Below, in pieces: positions 25,986-35,303 of a stretch of DNA of 59,159 bases. The position numbers and the translations under genes were made by a program. The stretch's first letter is position 1, and each line of letters starts with the position of its first letter. Source of the DNA: Rhodoferax sp. (GTDB lineage Bacteria > Pseudomonadota > Gammaproteobacteria > Burkholderiales > Burkholderiaceae_C); assembly GCF_023700745.1 (NCBI RefSeq), contig NZ_JAMPYG010000018.1, positions 1-59,159 on the forward strand, read 5' to 3'. The notes under the pieces were generated by a model. It worked only from the letters and a program-made list of their open reading frames with translations. It made no database searches and was not told where the DNA came from.

Positions 25986-28901
25986 ATGCAAACTGCCCAA
26001 CCCACGCCCGGTTCACCTTACAACAACATGCCGGTCAGATCAGCATCAAACGAACCGTCTGCGACCAGCAGTGGGGCATTGAGCCAATACCAAATCATCC
26101 GGCGCAACGGTGCCGTGGTGCCGTTTGAACCCAACAAGATTGCTGTGGCCATGATGAAGGCCTTTCTGGCTGTGCATGGCACCCAGGGTGCAGCGTCTGC
26201 CAGTGTGCGCGAAACCGTTGAGACGCTTACCCAGGTCGTAATCAAGGCGCTGATGCGTTCGCGCCCCGCCGGCGGTACGTTCCACATTGAAGACGTACAA
26301 GACCAGGTGGAACTGGGTTTGATGCGCGAAGGTCACCATGAGATTGCCCGCGCCTATGTGCTGTACCGCGAGAAACGCACGCAGGAACGCGTCCAAAAGG
26401 TGGTTCAACAAAGCCCCGCAGCACCGCAGTTTCACGCCATCGAGAAGGGCCAGCGCGTGGTGCTCGATCTGGCGCGCCTGCAAGGCATCATCACCGACGC
26501 TTGCAGCGGTCTGGATGCCGAGGTCAGGCCCGAGCCGATCATGGCCGAGACCCTGCGCAACCTGTATGACGGCGTCCCCATGGACGAGGTCTACAAGGCC
26601 TCGGTGCTGGCGGCCCGCACCCTGATCGAAAAAGATCCGGACTACACCTACGCAACCGCGCGCCTGCTGTTTCATACCATCGCAAAGGAAATCCTGGGCG
26701 AAGACGTGGCCCAAGCTGACATGCCACAAGCCTACACGGACTACTTTCCGCAGTTCATCAAACGCGGCATCGAGCACGAACTGCTTGACGAAAAACTCCA
26801 GCAGTTTGATTTGCCACGGCTCGCCGCAGCCCTCAAGGCCGAGCGTGACCTTCAGTTCGACTACCTGGGCCTGCAAACCCTGTATGACCGCTACTTTTTG
26901 CACATTGGCAAACAGCGCATTGAATTGCCCCAGGCATTTTTCATGCGGGTCGCCATGGGATTGGCGCTGAACGAAATCGACCGTGAGGCACGTGCTATCG
27001 AGTTCTACGAAGTCTTGTCCTCGTTCAACTTCATGTCGTCGACCCCCACGCTGTTCAACAGCGGCACCTTGCGCTCACAGCTCTCCAGTTGCTACCTGAC
27101 CACGGTGCCCGACGACCTCGACGGCATCTACGAGTCGATCAAGGAGAACGCCCTGCTGTCCAAGTTCGCCGGCGGCCTGGGCAACGACTGGACCCGCGTG
27201 CGAGCCCTGGGCAGCCACATCAAAGGCACCAATGGCGAATCCCAGGGCGTGGTGCCTTTCCTCAAAGTGGTTAACGATACGGCGGTGGCAGTCAACCAGG
27301 GCGGCAAACGCAAGGGTGCGGTATGCACCTACCTGGAAACCTGGCACCTCGACATCGAAGAGTTTCTGGAGCTGCGCAAAAACACCGGTGACGATCGCCG
27401 CCGCACGCACGACATGAACACGGCCAACTGGATCCCTGACCTGTTCATGCGCCGCGTCATGGAAAAAGGCCAGTGGACGCTGTTCTCGCCCAACAACGTG
27501 CCCGACCTGCACGACAAGTTTGGCATCGCCTTCGAACAGGCCTACGTGGCCTATGAAGAAAAAGCGGCGCGCGGCGAAATCAAGCCTTATCGCACGGTGC
27601 AAGCCAGCGACCTGTGGCGCAAGATGCTGACCATGCTGTTCGAGACCGGCCATCCGTGGATCACGTTCAAAGATGCCTGCAACATCCGCTCACCGCAACA
27701 ACATGTGGGGGTGGTGCATTCCAGCAACCTGTGTACCGAGATCACACTCAATACCAGCAACACCGAGACCGCGGTCTGCAACCTCGGCTCGGTCAATTTG
27801 CTGCAGCATTTGAAAGACGGCAAGGTGGACCATGCCAAGCTGCAAAAGACGATCACCACCGCCATGCGCATGCTCGACAACGTGATCGACATCAACTACT
27901 ACGCGGTCAAAAAGGCGCGTGACTCCAACCTGCGGCATCGCCCGGTGGGACTGGGTCTGATGGGCTTCCAGGACAGTCTGTATGCCTTGCGTCTACCCTA
28001 CGCGAGTGAAGCCGCGGTGCAATTCGCCGACGAATCCATGGAAGCCATTTGTTATTACGCTTACCAGGCTTCGACCGAACTGGCACGCGAACGCGGCCAG
28101 TATTCCAGCTACAAGGGCTCCTTGTGGGATCAGGGCATCCTGCCCATCGACACGCTCGACCGGCTTGCACACGAACGTGGAGGTTATGTTGAAGTAGACC
28201 GATCCAGCACCCTCGACTGGGACGCGTTACGGAAGAAAATTGCCGTGCACGGCATGCGCAATTCCAATTGCGTCGCCATTGCGCCCACCGCGACTATTTC
28301 CAACATCATCGGGGTCGACGCGTCGATTGAGCCCTGCTTCGGCAACCTGTCGGTCAAGTCCAATTTATCAGGCGAGTTCACCATCATCAACAGTTCGCTG
28401 GTACGCGACCTCAAACACCTCGGCCTTTGGGACGACGTGATGGTCATGGACCTCAAACATTTTGATGGCTCACTGGCCCCCATTGACCGGGTGCCCGAAG
28501 AAATCAAGTCGCTTTATGCCACCGCGTTCGAAGTGGAAACCCGCTGGCTGGTGGAAGCTGCGGCGCGGCGTCAGAAGTGGATTGACCAGGCGCAATCGCT
28601 CAATATTTACATGGCAGGTGCATCAGGTAAAAAGCTCGATGACACCTACAAGCTGGCCTGGGTTCGCGGTCTCAAAACTACCTACTACTTGCGCACCCAG
28701 TCGGCGACACACGTAGAAAAATCAACCGTGACGGCGGGTCGTTTAAATGCTGTGTCATCGGGAGGGGAAGTAACGGGACAAAGCCACATGAGTGCGCTGG
28801 AAGTCGCGGCAGCTGCAGCGCGTCAACAGATGGCCGCCATCCCTGCCACTGACGTCAAATTTTGCGGGGTCGACGACCCAACTTGTGAGTCTTGCCAGTA
28901 G
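25986..28901 (+). CDS. nrdA: Class Ia ribonucleoside-diphosphate reductase, alpha subunit
   Basis: Reduces ribonucleoside diphosphates to deoxy forms. 971 residues from ATG 25986, preceded by GAGAGG; a GTG at 25926 is in frame but lacks support. An N-terminal ATP-cone (about 35-125, YQIIRRNGAVVPF) gives dATP control. Catalytic residues: first cysteine LSSCYLTTV, radical cysteine and glutamate NLCTE, partner cysteine AVCNLGS, tyrosine pair TYYLRT, and the mobile C-terminal pair CESC. Preceded by NrdR-type boxes and followed by nrdB after 125 bp. Confidence 0.96.
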   Translation: MQTAQPTPGSPYNNMPVRSASNEPSATSSGALSQYQIIRRNGAVVPFEPNKIAVAMMKAFLAVHGTQGAASASVRETVETLTQVVIKALMRSRPAGGTFHIEDVQDQVELGLMREGHHEIARAYVLYREKRTQERVQKVVQQSPAAPQFHAIEKGQRVVLDLARLQGIITDACSGLDAEVRPEPIMAETLRNLYDGVPMDEVYKASVLAARTLIEKDPDYTYATARLLFHTIAKEILGEDVAQADMPQAYTDYFPQFIKRGIEHELLDEKLQQFDLPRLAAALKAERDLQFDYLGLQTLYDRYFLHIGKQRIELPQAFFMRVAMGLALNEIDREARAIEFYEVLSSFNFMSSTPTLFNSGTLRSQLSSCYLTTVPDDLDGIYESIKENALLSKFAGGLGNDWTRVRALGSHIKGTNGESQGVVPFLKVVNDTAVAVNQGGKRKGAVCTYLETWHLDIEEFLELRKNTGDDRRRTHDMNTANWIPDLFMRRVMEKGQWTLFSPNNVPDLHDKFGIAFEQAYVAYEEKAARGEIKPYRTVQASDLWRKMLTMLFETGHPWITFKDACNIRSPQQHVGVVHSSNLCTEITLNTSNTETAVCNLGSVNLLQHLKDGKVDHAKLQKTITTAMRMLDNVIDINYYAVKKARDSNLRHRPVGLGLMGFQDSLYALRLPYASEAAVQFADESMEAICYYAYQASTELARERGQYSSYKGSLWDQGILPIDTLDRLAHERGGYVEVDRSSTLDWDALRKKIAVHGMRNSNCVAIAPTATISNIIGVDASIEPCFGNLSVKSNLSGEFTIINSSLVRDLKHLGLWDDVMVMDLKHFDGSLAPIDRVPEEIKSLYATAFEVETRWLVEAAARRQKWIDQAQSLNIYMAGASGKKLDDTYKLAWVRGLKTTYYLRTQSATHVEKSTVTAGRLNAVSSGGEVTGQSHMSALEVAAAAARQQMAAIPATDVKFCGVDDPTCESCQ

Positions 28902-29026
28902 CTTTAGCATGCGCTCGGCGCGGTCGATGTTGCAACACCACAGTGTGACATTCACCCGTGCTGAACGCGAACAAAATTCTTTCAATTTATGACACTAGAT
29001 CTCATAATTCACCGATTGGAAAAAAC

Positions 29027-30181
29027 ATGTTGACTTGGGACGACGAAGTTATACCCACTGCCAGTTTGCCTGCCCCCGCAGCCAGCCGTCCGGACCCGGT
29101 GATGGCAGCGCGTTTCTCCGGCCCTCCCACCGTCCCACTCAAAGCGCCCGGGGTAGCCCCAGCGCGACGCGTCAATGCCGCTGACAAACGCATCATCAAT
29201 GGCAAGACCGATGTCAACCAGTTGGTCCCCTTCAAATACAAATGGGCTTGGGAGAAATACCTATCGAGTTGCGCCAACCACTGGATGCCGCAAGAGGTCA
29301 ACATGACGCGCGACATTGCGCTCTGGAAAGATCCTCATGGCCTGACCGAAGACGAGCGACGCATCGTTAAACGCAATTTGGGATTTTTCGTCACTGCCGA
29401 CTCCCTTGCAGCCAACAACATCGTGCTTGGCACCTATCGCCACATCACTGCACCCGAGTGCCGCCAGTTCCTGTTGCGTCAGGCTTTCGAGGAAGCCATC
29501 CACACCCACGCTTACCAATACATAGTGGAATCACTGGGGCTGGACGAAGCCGAGATATTCAGCGCTTACAACGAGATCCAATCCATCCGCGACAAAGACG
29601 AGTTTCTGATTCCATTCATCGAGGCCATCATGGACCCGCAGTTCAGGACTGGTACACCGGAGGCCGATCAGACCCTGCTCAAATCATTGATCGTATTCGC
29701 CTGCCTGATGGAAGGCCTGTTCTTTTATGTCGGCTTCACCCAGATCCTGGCACTGGGTCGACAGAACAAGATGACTGGTGCAGCAGAGCAGTACCAGTAC
29801 ATCCTGCGTGACGAATCCATGCACTGCAATTTTGGCATTGACCTGATCAACCAGCTCAAGCTGGAAAACCCGCAACTCTGGACAGCAGAATTCAAGGCTG
29901 AAATCAAAGCCCTGTTTGAAACCGCCGTCGACCTTGAATACCGCTACGCTGAAGACACCATGCCACGCGGCGTGCTGGGCATGAATGCATCCATGTTCAA
30001 GGGTTACCTGCGCTACATTGCCAACCGCCGAGCCACCCAGATTGGACTCGATGCACTCTTCCCCAACGAAGAGAACCCCTTTCCCTGGATGAGTGAAATG
30101 ATCGACTTGAAGAAAGAGCGTAACTTTTTCGAGACTCGTGTCATTGAATACCAGTCTGGCGGCGCCTTGTCCTGGGAATGA
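29027..30181 (+). CDS. nrdB: Class Ia ribonucleoside-diphosphate reductase, beta subunit
   Basis: Diiron/tyrosyl-radical subunit, 384 residues from ATG 29027. Iron ligands and radical site are visible in the helix [13 protein letters not shown], where E, H and Y follow the E115-H118-Y122 spacing of E. coli R2; an upstream Asp is in TADSLAANN and a later E/H pair in [11 protein letters not shown]. The radical tyrosine is therefore retained. The 125-bp gap from nrdA shows no separate promoter that I could identify. Confidence 0.95.
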   Translation: MLTWDDEVIPTASLPAPAASRPDPVMAARFSGPPTVPLKAPGVAPARRVNAADKRIINGKTDVNQLVPFKYKWAWEKYLSSCANHWMPQEVNMTRDIALWKDPHGLTEDERRIVKRNLGFFVTADSLAANNIVLGTYRHITAPECRQFLLRQAFEEAIHTHAYQYIVESLGLDEAEIFSAYNEIQSIRDKDEFLIPFIEAIMDPQFRTGTPEADQTLLKSLIVFACLMEGLFFYVGFTQILALGRQNKMTGAAEQYQYILRDESMHCNFGIDLINQLKLENPQLWTAEFKAEIKALFETAVDLEYRYAEDTMPRGVLGMNASMFKGYLRYIANRRATQIGLDALFPNEENPFPWMSEMIDLKKERNFFETRVIEYQSGGALSWE

Positions 30182-30253
30182 CCGCGACGTATGACCCACC
30201 TCATTTCACCAACTTTTGAACCAGCTCATGGCTGCAAAGTTTGGTTGACCCCC

Positions 30254-30319
30254 ATTCATGGTGCTGGGAACCCGCCCAACACCATGAATCACTTGACGCG
30301 CAATGATTTTCGTCAAGTG
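30254..30319 (+). promoter_or_regulatory. Two adjacent hairpins between nrdB and the histone-like gene
   Basis: Hairpin 1 (30254-30289) pairs ATTCATGGTG with CACCATGAAT and extends inward by four more pairs (TGGG/CCCA) after one mismatch. Hairpin 2 (30290-30319) pairs CACTTGACG with CGTCAAGTG and is followed by CTCTTT. They lie back to back in the 167-bp gap. Hairpin 2 may be a weak nrdB terminator, or both may form a structured 5' leader for the histone-like mRNA. Confidence 0.5.
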
Positions 30320-30348
30320 CTCTTTGCAAATTGATCAAGGAGATTGAC

Positions 30349-30888
30349 ATGGCCACTGCAAAAAAACCTGCTGCCAAGCCTGCTGCAAAACCCGTAGCAA
30401 AAGCTGCTGCCAAACCAGCGGTTAAAGCTGCTGCCAAACCAGCGGTTAAAGCTGCTGCCAAACCAGCTGCTAAAGCTGCTGCCAAACCAGCTGCTAAAGC
30501 TGCTGCCAAACCAGCTGCTAAAGCTGCTGCCAAACCAGCTGCTAAAGCTGCTGCCAAATCAGCTGCTAAAGCTGCTGTCAAACCAGCTGCTAAAGCTGCT
30601 GCCAAACCAGCTGCTAAAGCTGCTGCCAAACCAGCTGCTAAAGCTGCTGCCAAACCAGCTGCTAAAGCTGCTGCCAAACCAGCTGCTAAAGCTGCCGCCA
30701 AACCAGCTGTTAAAGCTGCTGCTAAAGCTGCCGCCAAACCAGCTGGTAAGCCCGTAGCAAAAAAGGCGGTGGTCGCCAAAAAGGCAGCTCCAGCAAAAAA
30801 AGCCGCCAAGGCCCCTGCGGCGCCAGCAGCACACACCAAGCTCAATCCAAAAGCAGCCTGGCCGTTTCCATCTGGATCCAAACCCTGA
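30349..30888 (+). CDS. Histone H1-like AlaLysPro-rich DNA-binding protein
   Basis: 179 residues composed almost entirely of Ala, Lys and Pro, resembling eukaryotic H1 tails and bacterial AlgP/HctB-type proteins. After an 18-residue lead-in there are 13 near-perfect octads of the form AAAKPAAK, then a more degenerate tail ending LNPKAAWPFPSGSKP. AGGAG lies 7 nt upstream of ATG 30349. Highly basic and disordered, it is expected to bind DNA in the nucleoid. The same DNA is also open in reverse, an artefact of the repeat. Confidence 0.85.
   Translation: MATAKKPAAKPAAKPVAKAAAKPAVKAAAKPAVKAAAKPAAKAAAKPAAKAAAKPAAKAAAKPAAKAAAKSAAKAAVKPAAKAAAKPAAKAAAKPAAKAAAKPAAKAAAKPAAKAAAKPAVKAAAKAAAKPAGKPVAKKAVVAKKAAPAKKAAKAPAAPAAHTKLNPKAAWPFPSGSKP
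30403..30714 (+). repeat. 24-bp coding tandem repeat, 13 copies
   Basis: Thirteen tandem copies of a 24-bp unit (gctgctgccaaaccagctgc plus taaa) encode the AAAKPAAK octads. Most units are identical at DNA level; variants change one or two codons (copies 1, 2 and 13 end PAVK, copy 7 has S for P, copy 8 has V). Near-identity at synonymous sites points to recent expansion by slippage or unequal recombination, so copy number probably varies between strains. Confidence 0.95.
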
Positions 30889-30912
30889 CCCATCATTTGC
30901 GCCGAGGTGTCT

Positions 30913-30940
30913 GCCCGTTGCCGAATGTGCAGCGGGCTTT
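30913..30940 (+). terminator. Terminator after the histone-like gene
   Basis: GCCCGTTG pairs with CAGCGGGC (8 pairs, one G-U) around a 9-nt loop and is followed by TTT. It lies 25 bp after the histone-like stop and before the convergent DUF3426 gene. The short T run makes it a moderate candidate. Confidence 0.5.
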
Positions 30941-30944
30941 CCTG

Positions 30945-31901
30945 TCAGGGATAAAAAATCAGCAAACGATAGCCCTGTGGCCGCACCCCGGCGGCCTCAG
31001 ACCTGATACGAATATACGCGGCAACTGACCATTCACCCGCCGCAGCCACCGAGTCAACCGTAGCGCCCAATTCGGTTGGTGTAAAAACTTTTCGCACCAC
31101 AGGCTGATCAGACAGATCGGTCAAAGTTAATTCGATCGCAGGCAAGGCCAACGCAAATCGACCCTTGTTTTTGACGGCAAAATGCAATTCAAAGCTGTCT
31201 TGCCCCATTTGCTGAAACGTTGCGGAATCAATCACCAAGTCTTCAATGCGAAGAAGTGAGGAGACGCGACAGTCCATGACATCGCAGACGAATTGCAAGG
31301 CAGGTTTAAGCTCAGGAAACACAACCGCCATCTGATCGCGTTGGCGGTACAAGCCCTGAACCATCAGACCAAACACAAGAAGGACACCCAGTCCCCACCA
31401 GAATACGCGCCGATTACTCGGCTGCATGCTTGAAGGACGGTCTGGCATCTGCATAAACGAGACAGGTTCAGCCAATGGCTCGCGTTGTAGGTGCGTTGTC
31501 TCGGCAGCATCCGCTTCTGTCTCATTTGAAGGCTTGATCAATAGCGCACCCGACGCCCATGATGCCTCAGACGAGAACCTCACCCCCTCATGACGTACCG
31601 GAGCGCCCTCTGCTGGCACGGATGCAAGGTGTTGATTGCCGCTGGCCGATGCAGAAGACGCCAACTTCCGGTCGACGACCTCGGTTTCATCGGGCATCCA
31701 TTGCGTCGTTTGAACGAAGTCATCCACAGACACCGGAAAAGAGGGATTTGTGCTTCTGACTTCGGTTTCGACCAACTGCTGTGAAGCATCGAAAATAACA
31801 TCACACTGCCCGCAACGTACCCAGCCATCCGAAATACGCAACTGGTCAGGAACCAGCTTGTAACGCGTATGACATGCAGGGCAGCGGGCTATCAAGTCCA
31901 T
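30945..31901 (-). CDS. Zinc-ribbon and DUF3426 membrane protein
   Basis: 318 residues. The N-terminal zinc ribbon (CPACHTRYKL...RCGQC, residues 7-36) belongs to the MJ0042/zinc_ribbon_5 group. A low-complexity linker follows, then one membrane helix (about 168-187, VFWWGLGVLLVFGLMVQGL) and a C-terminal DUF3426 domain. Function unknown. It is 9 bp downstream of prmA, so it belongs to the accB-accC-prmA unit. Confidence 0.85.
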   Translation of the reverse strand: MDLIARCPACHTRYKLVPDQLRISDGWVRCGQCDVIFDASQQLVETEVRSTNPSFPVSVDDFVQTTQWMPDETEVVDRKLASSASASGNQHLASVPAEGAPVRHEGVRFSSEASWASGALLIKPSNETEADAAETTHLQREPLAEPVSFMQMPDRPSSMQPSNRRVFWWGLGVLLVFGLMVQGLYRQRDQMAVVFPELKPALQFVCDVMDCRVSSLLRIEDLVIDSATFQQMGQDSFELHFAVKNKGRFALALPAIELTLTDLSDQPVVRKVFTPTELGATVDSVAAAGEWSVAAYIRIRSEAAGVRPQGYRLLIFYP

Positions 31902-31910
31902 GAAGCACGC

Positions 31911-32804
31911 TTATTTTGTCGCCGTCATCAAGATCCAACCATCTTCAGTATCCGCGACCTCAAGTGCGCAGTAGGGTGCATAGGCCGCCTTGAGTTCGTC
32001 GACCTGGCGTTCCAGAATACCTGCCAACACCAAGGTCCCGCCATCCGCCACTCGCGACCAGAGCAGCGGTGCCAGCACCTTCAAGGGCGTCGCCAGGATA
32101 TTGGCCAGCACAGTCTGGTACACACCATGGATCGTTTCCGGCAAACCCGCACGCAAAACGACATGGTTGGCCTGCGCATTCAGCACAGTTGACTCCACCG
32201 CGGCCAAATCTATATCGACCGCATCAATGTCGGTAGCACCAAATTTGGCGGCACCAATGGCCAGGATGCCAGAACCACAGCCATAGTCCAGCACGCGGCT
32301 CAGTGCCACCAGGTCGACACCGTCATGGCGGGCGATCCAGCGCAAACACATCCGCGTGGTGGGATGGGTGCCAGTACCAAAGGCCAGTCCCGGATCAAGC
32401 CGAATGACAATGCGCGCTGTAGCGGGAGGTTCATGCCAAGTGGGAACAATCCAGAATTCAGACGTGATGTCCACAGGAGCAAACTGCGACTGCGTCAAAC
32501 GTACCCAGTCCTGCTCCGGCACATTCTGAATCCCCAAAACCGCACAGCCCTCAAAGAAATCCTGCAATTGCAGCAGTTCAAGTGTGGCCTGGGCCTGTTC
32601 ACGGGTTGCAAACAGGGCCAGCACCCGGGAGCGCTGCCAGCCCTCTTTAGGTGGCGGCATCCCTGGCTCGCCAAACAGCGCCTGCTCGGCATCAGTTTGA
32701 GCATCAGCATCTTCCACGCTGATGCTCAAGGCATCGAGCGCATCGAGCGCGTCGCTCAAGGTTTCGACCCGGTCTTCCGGGCACATCAAGCGCAACTCAA
32801 ACAT
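31911..32804 (-). CDS. prmA: Ribosomal protein L11 methyltransferase
   Basis: SAM-dependent trimethylation of ribosomal protein L11. 297 residues. The N-terminal substrate-recognition domain is followed by the methyltransferase core with GLAFGTGTHPTT, SAM motif I LDYGCGSGILAIGA, and ANILATPL. It follows accC after 12 bp, a frequent betaproteobacterial order. No irregularities. Confidence 0.94.
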   Translation of the reverse strand: MFELRLMCPEDRVETLSDALDALDALSISVEDADAQTDAEQALFGEPGMPPPKEGWQRSRVLALFATREQAQATLELLQLQDFFEGCAVLGIQNVPEQDWVRLTQSQFAPVDITSEFWIVPTWHEPPATARIVIRLDPGLAFGTGTHPTTRMCLRWIARHDGVDLVALSRVLDYGCGSGILAIGAAKFGATDIDAVDIDLAAVESTVLNAQANHVVLRAGLPETIHGVYQTVLANILATPLKVLAPLLWSRVADGGTLVLAGILERQVDELKAAYAPYCALEVADTEDGWILMTATK

Positions 32805-32816
32805 GGCGCTGCCCCA

Positions 32817-34166
32817 TCACCGGTTGTGATTGGCAAGCCAACCTTCAAGGTAATGGATGTTGGTACCACCCTCCATGAACTTGGCATCGACCATCAACTC
32901 TCGATGCAATGCAATGTTGGTGTTGATCCCCTCCACAACCGTTTCACCCAACGCCGTGCGCATGCGCGCCAGGGCCTGTTCACGGGTATCACCATAAACA
33001 ATGATTTTGCCGATCATCGAGTCATAGTTGGGTGGCACAAAGTAATTGGTATAGACATGCGAGTCCACACGCACACCGGGTCCCCCTGGAGGATGCCACA
33101 TGGTGATGCGCCCGGGCGACGGAATGCACTTGTAAGCATCCTCAGCATTCAGCCGACACTCAATGGCATGCCCCCGGATTTGAATCTGACGCTGTGTGAA
33201 CGGTAACTTTTCACCGGCTGCCACCATAATTTGCGTTTTGACGATGTCAACGCCCGTTGTCATCTCGGTTACCGGGTGTTCGACCTGAACGCGGGTATTC
33301 ATCTCAATGAAGTAAAACTCGCCGTCCTCATACAAAAACTCAAAAGTACCGGCACCGCGGTAACCAATCTTTTTACAAGCGGCCACACAGCGTTCGCCCA
33401 CACGTTCAATCAGCTTGCGGGGAATGCCTGGTGCAGGGGCTTCTTCAATGACTTTTTGGTGACGCCGCTGCATTGAACAATCGCGCTCACCAAGATAGAC
33501 CGCGTTTTTGAACTTGTCGGCAAGAATCTGAATTTCGACATGGCGCGGGTTCTGCAAATACTTTTCCATGTACACCGCAGGATTGCCAAAAGCAGCGCCG
33601 GCTTCGTTTTTGGTCATCGCCACCGCGTTGATCAGCGCTGCCTCGGTGTGCACCACCCGCATGCCACGGCCTCCACCACCGCCTGCGGCCTTGATGATGA
33701 CCGGATAACCGATCATTTTGGCAATCCGTTTGATCTGGACCGGATCGTCCGGCAATTCGCCTTCAGAGCCGGGCACACAGGGCACACCCGCCTTGATCAT
33801 GGCTTGTTTGGCCGACACCTTGTCACCCATGATTCGGATCGATTCCGGCGTAGGGCCAATGAACTGGAAGCCGCTGCGCTCCACCCGCTCTGCAAAATCA
33901 GCGTTCTCACTCAAAAAACCATAGCCCGGGTGAATGGCTTCTGCATCGGTAACCTCGGCGGCCGAAATAATGGCCGGCATGTTGAGGTAACTTAGCGCGG
34001 AAGATGCAGGTCCGATGCACACCGCCTCTTCAGCCAGTTTGACGTACTTGGCATCGCGATCAGCTTCCGAATACACCATAACGGCCTGGACACCCAACTC
34101 ACGGCAGGCACGTTGGATCCGCAAAGCGATTTCGCCTCGGTTGGCAACCAGAATTTTCTTAAACAT
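32817..34166 (-). CDS. accC: Acetyl-CoA carboxylase, biotin carboxylase subunit
   Basis: ATP-dependent carboxylation of the biotin on AccB in the first step of fatty acid synthesis. 449 residues, usual length. N-terminal [19 protein letters not shown]-grasp glycine loop [13 protein letters not shown], and the active-site strand [16 protein letters not shown] are intact. It follows accB after 15 bp in the same operon. Confidence 0.97.
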   Translation of the reverse strand: MFKKILVANRGEIALRIQRACRELGVQAVMVYSEADRDAKYVKLAEEAVCIGPASSALSYLNMPAIISAAEVTDAEAIHPGYGFLSENADFAERVERSGFQFIGPTPESIRIMGDKVSAKQAMIKAGVPCVPGSEGELPDDPVQIKRIAKMIGYPVIIKAAGGGGGRGMRVVHTEAALINAVAMTKNEAGAAFGNPAVYMEKYLQNPRHVEIQILADKFKNAVYLGERDCSMQRRHQKVIEEAPAPGIPRKLIERVGERCVAACKKIGYRGAGTFEFLYEDGEFYFIEMNTRVQVEHPVTEMTTGVDIVKTQIMVAAGEKLPFTQRQIQIRGHAIECRLNAEDAYKCIPSPGRITMWHPPGGPGVRVDSHVYTNYFVPPNYDSMIGKIIVYGDTREQALARMRTALGETVVEGINTNIALHRELMVDAKFMEGGTNIHYLEGWLANHNR

Positions 34167-34181
34167 GAATGGCGCCTGACC

Positions 34182-34640
34182 TTAATCAATGATGAAGAGC
34201 GGTTGACCATATTCCACCGCTTGACCGTTATCAGCCAATATGCGTCGCACGGTCCCGCTCTTGTCAGATTCAATTTCATTGAGGATTTTCATGGCCTCAA
34301 TGATGCAGAGGGTCTCACCCTCCTTCACATTGTCGCCAACCTCGACAAAAGACTTGGCGCCCGGTGAAGCAGAACGATAAAAAGTTCCTACCATTGGCGA
34401 CTTGACGGTATGGCCGGTTTCAGCCGGGACCGCAGCCACGACAGGGGCTGCCTCAGGTGCGGCAACAGGTACCGCGACCGGCACCTGCGTTGCAGACGGA
34501 CTCTGGGAGGCAAAGTGTTGAATCACGGCTCCCCCCCCTTTGACAATGCGAATTTTGCCTTCTGCTTCAGTGATTTCAAGCTCGGAGACATTTGATTCCG
34601 AGACCAGGTCGATCAGGGTTTTGAGTTTTCTGAGATCCAT
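34182..34640 (-). CDS. accB: Biotin carboxyl carrier protein of acetyl-CoA carboxylase
   Basis: 152 residues. An N-terminal helix ([16 protein letters not shown]) is joined by an Ala/Pro/Val-rich linker (about 45-75) to the biotinyl domain, in which EAMKILNEI carries the biotinylated lysine K118. Start at ATG 34640 with GGAG 5 nt upstream; the open frame extends 14 codons further without support. First gene of accB-accC-prmA-DUF3426. Confidence 0.96.
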   Translation of the reverse strand: MDLRKLKTLIDLVSESNVSELEITEAEGKIRIVKGGGAVIQHFASQSPSATQVPVAVPVAAPEAAPVVAAVPAETGHTVKSPMVGTFYRSASPGAKSFVEVGDNVKEGETLCIIEAMKILNEIESDKSGTVRRILADNGQAVEYGQPLFIID

Positions 34641-34687
34641 GGGGGCTCCAACGAAAATAGGTAACTGCCAACAGGAATTCACTTATA

Positions 34688-34715
34688 TTTTCGATAAATT
34701 GCAATTAATTTTCGA
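34688..34715 (-). promoter_or_regulatory. AT-rich accB upstream region with TTTTCGA direct repeats
   Basis: The 123-bp gap upstream of accB is unusually AT-rich and holds two TTTTCGA copies (34688-34694 and 34709-34715, plus-strand reading) 21 bp apart, two helical turns, flanking a palindromic ATTGCAAT. This is where the accBC promoter must lie, and the repeats could be operator half-sites. No regulator is assigned. Confidence 0.3.
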
Positions 34716-34763
34716 CAAAACAAGCTAACTAGGCATTATTTTACATTTTCTTTACAACGTCAA

Positions 34764-35303
34764 TCAGACTGGCAAGCGCTCCCAAAGACGCAGATCATCG
34801 GCTGTCAGCTTGCCCATTTTACGGTGGACAACTTGGCCTGTCGAATCAAATACCACGGTAAACGGCAAGGCACCAGATGAATTTCCAAGCGATCGACTGA
34901 TTTCGATGCCTGGGAAACCGGCCAAAGCGACCGAAAAAGACAGCGGCGACTGAGCCAGAAAACGAGTCACCGGCGCAGCCTGATCTACTGCCAAACCCAA
35001 TACCTGCCACCCTTTTGTCTTGTTTTGTTGAAAGAAATTGTCAATTAACGGCAGTTCTTCAACACAGGGTGGGCACCAGGTTGCCCAAAAATTCAACACC
35101 AGCGGGCGACCCTTGAATGTACTTGTCGCCAGTACAACCCCGTCCAACCGGGCGAATTGTTGTCCCCAAAAATGATTTTCAGCCTCTTGAAGCGCCTGTG
35201 ACTGGCGCTTGATAGTACGCCAGACCAAGCCTGCACCGACACCAGCCAAAGCCAACCCGGCGGCGGCAAGCAAGCCGCGCCGTGATGTACGCGACGCGCT
35301 CAT
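34764..35303 (-). CDS. TlpA-like membrane-anchored thioredoxin
   Basis: 179 residues. The N-terminus SRRGLLAAAGLALAGVGAGLVW is a twin-arginine-like signal or anchor, followed by a TlpA/ResA-type thioredoxin fold with active site WCPPC (C77, C80). It probably acts as a periplasmic thiol reductant, for instance in cytochrome maturation. Start at ATG 35303 overlaps the stop of the upstream gene (ATGA), so the two are coupled. Confidence 0.87.
   Translation of the reverse strand: MSASRTSRRGLLAAAGLALAGVGAGLVWRTIKRQSQALQEAENHFWGQQFARLDGVVLATSTFKGRPLVLNFWATWCPPCVEELPLIDNFFQQNKTKGWQVLGLAVDQAAPVTRFLAQSPLSFSVALAGFPGIEISRSLGNSSGALPFTVVFDSTGQVVHRKMGKLTADDLRLWERLPV

Noticed and set aside
28902..29026. 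Frameshifted remnant or extra start of nrdB in the nrdA-nrdB gap
   Set aside because: The in-frame upstream extension is low in family similarity, and the ATG at 29027 gives a full-length NrdB.
30403..30714. CRISPR-like array because of regular repeats
   Set aside because: Units are contiguous with no spacers and encode in-frame octads; no cas genes are present.
30201..30896. A 231-codon minus-strand frame rich in Leu-Ala-Ala-Gly opposite the histone-like gene
   Set aside because: It is the reverse reading of the 24-bp repeat; the plus strand has a good ribosome site and a known composition class.
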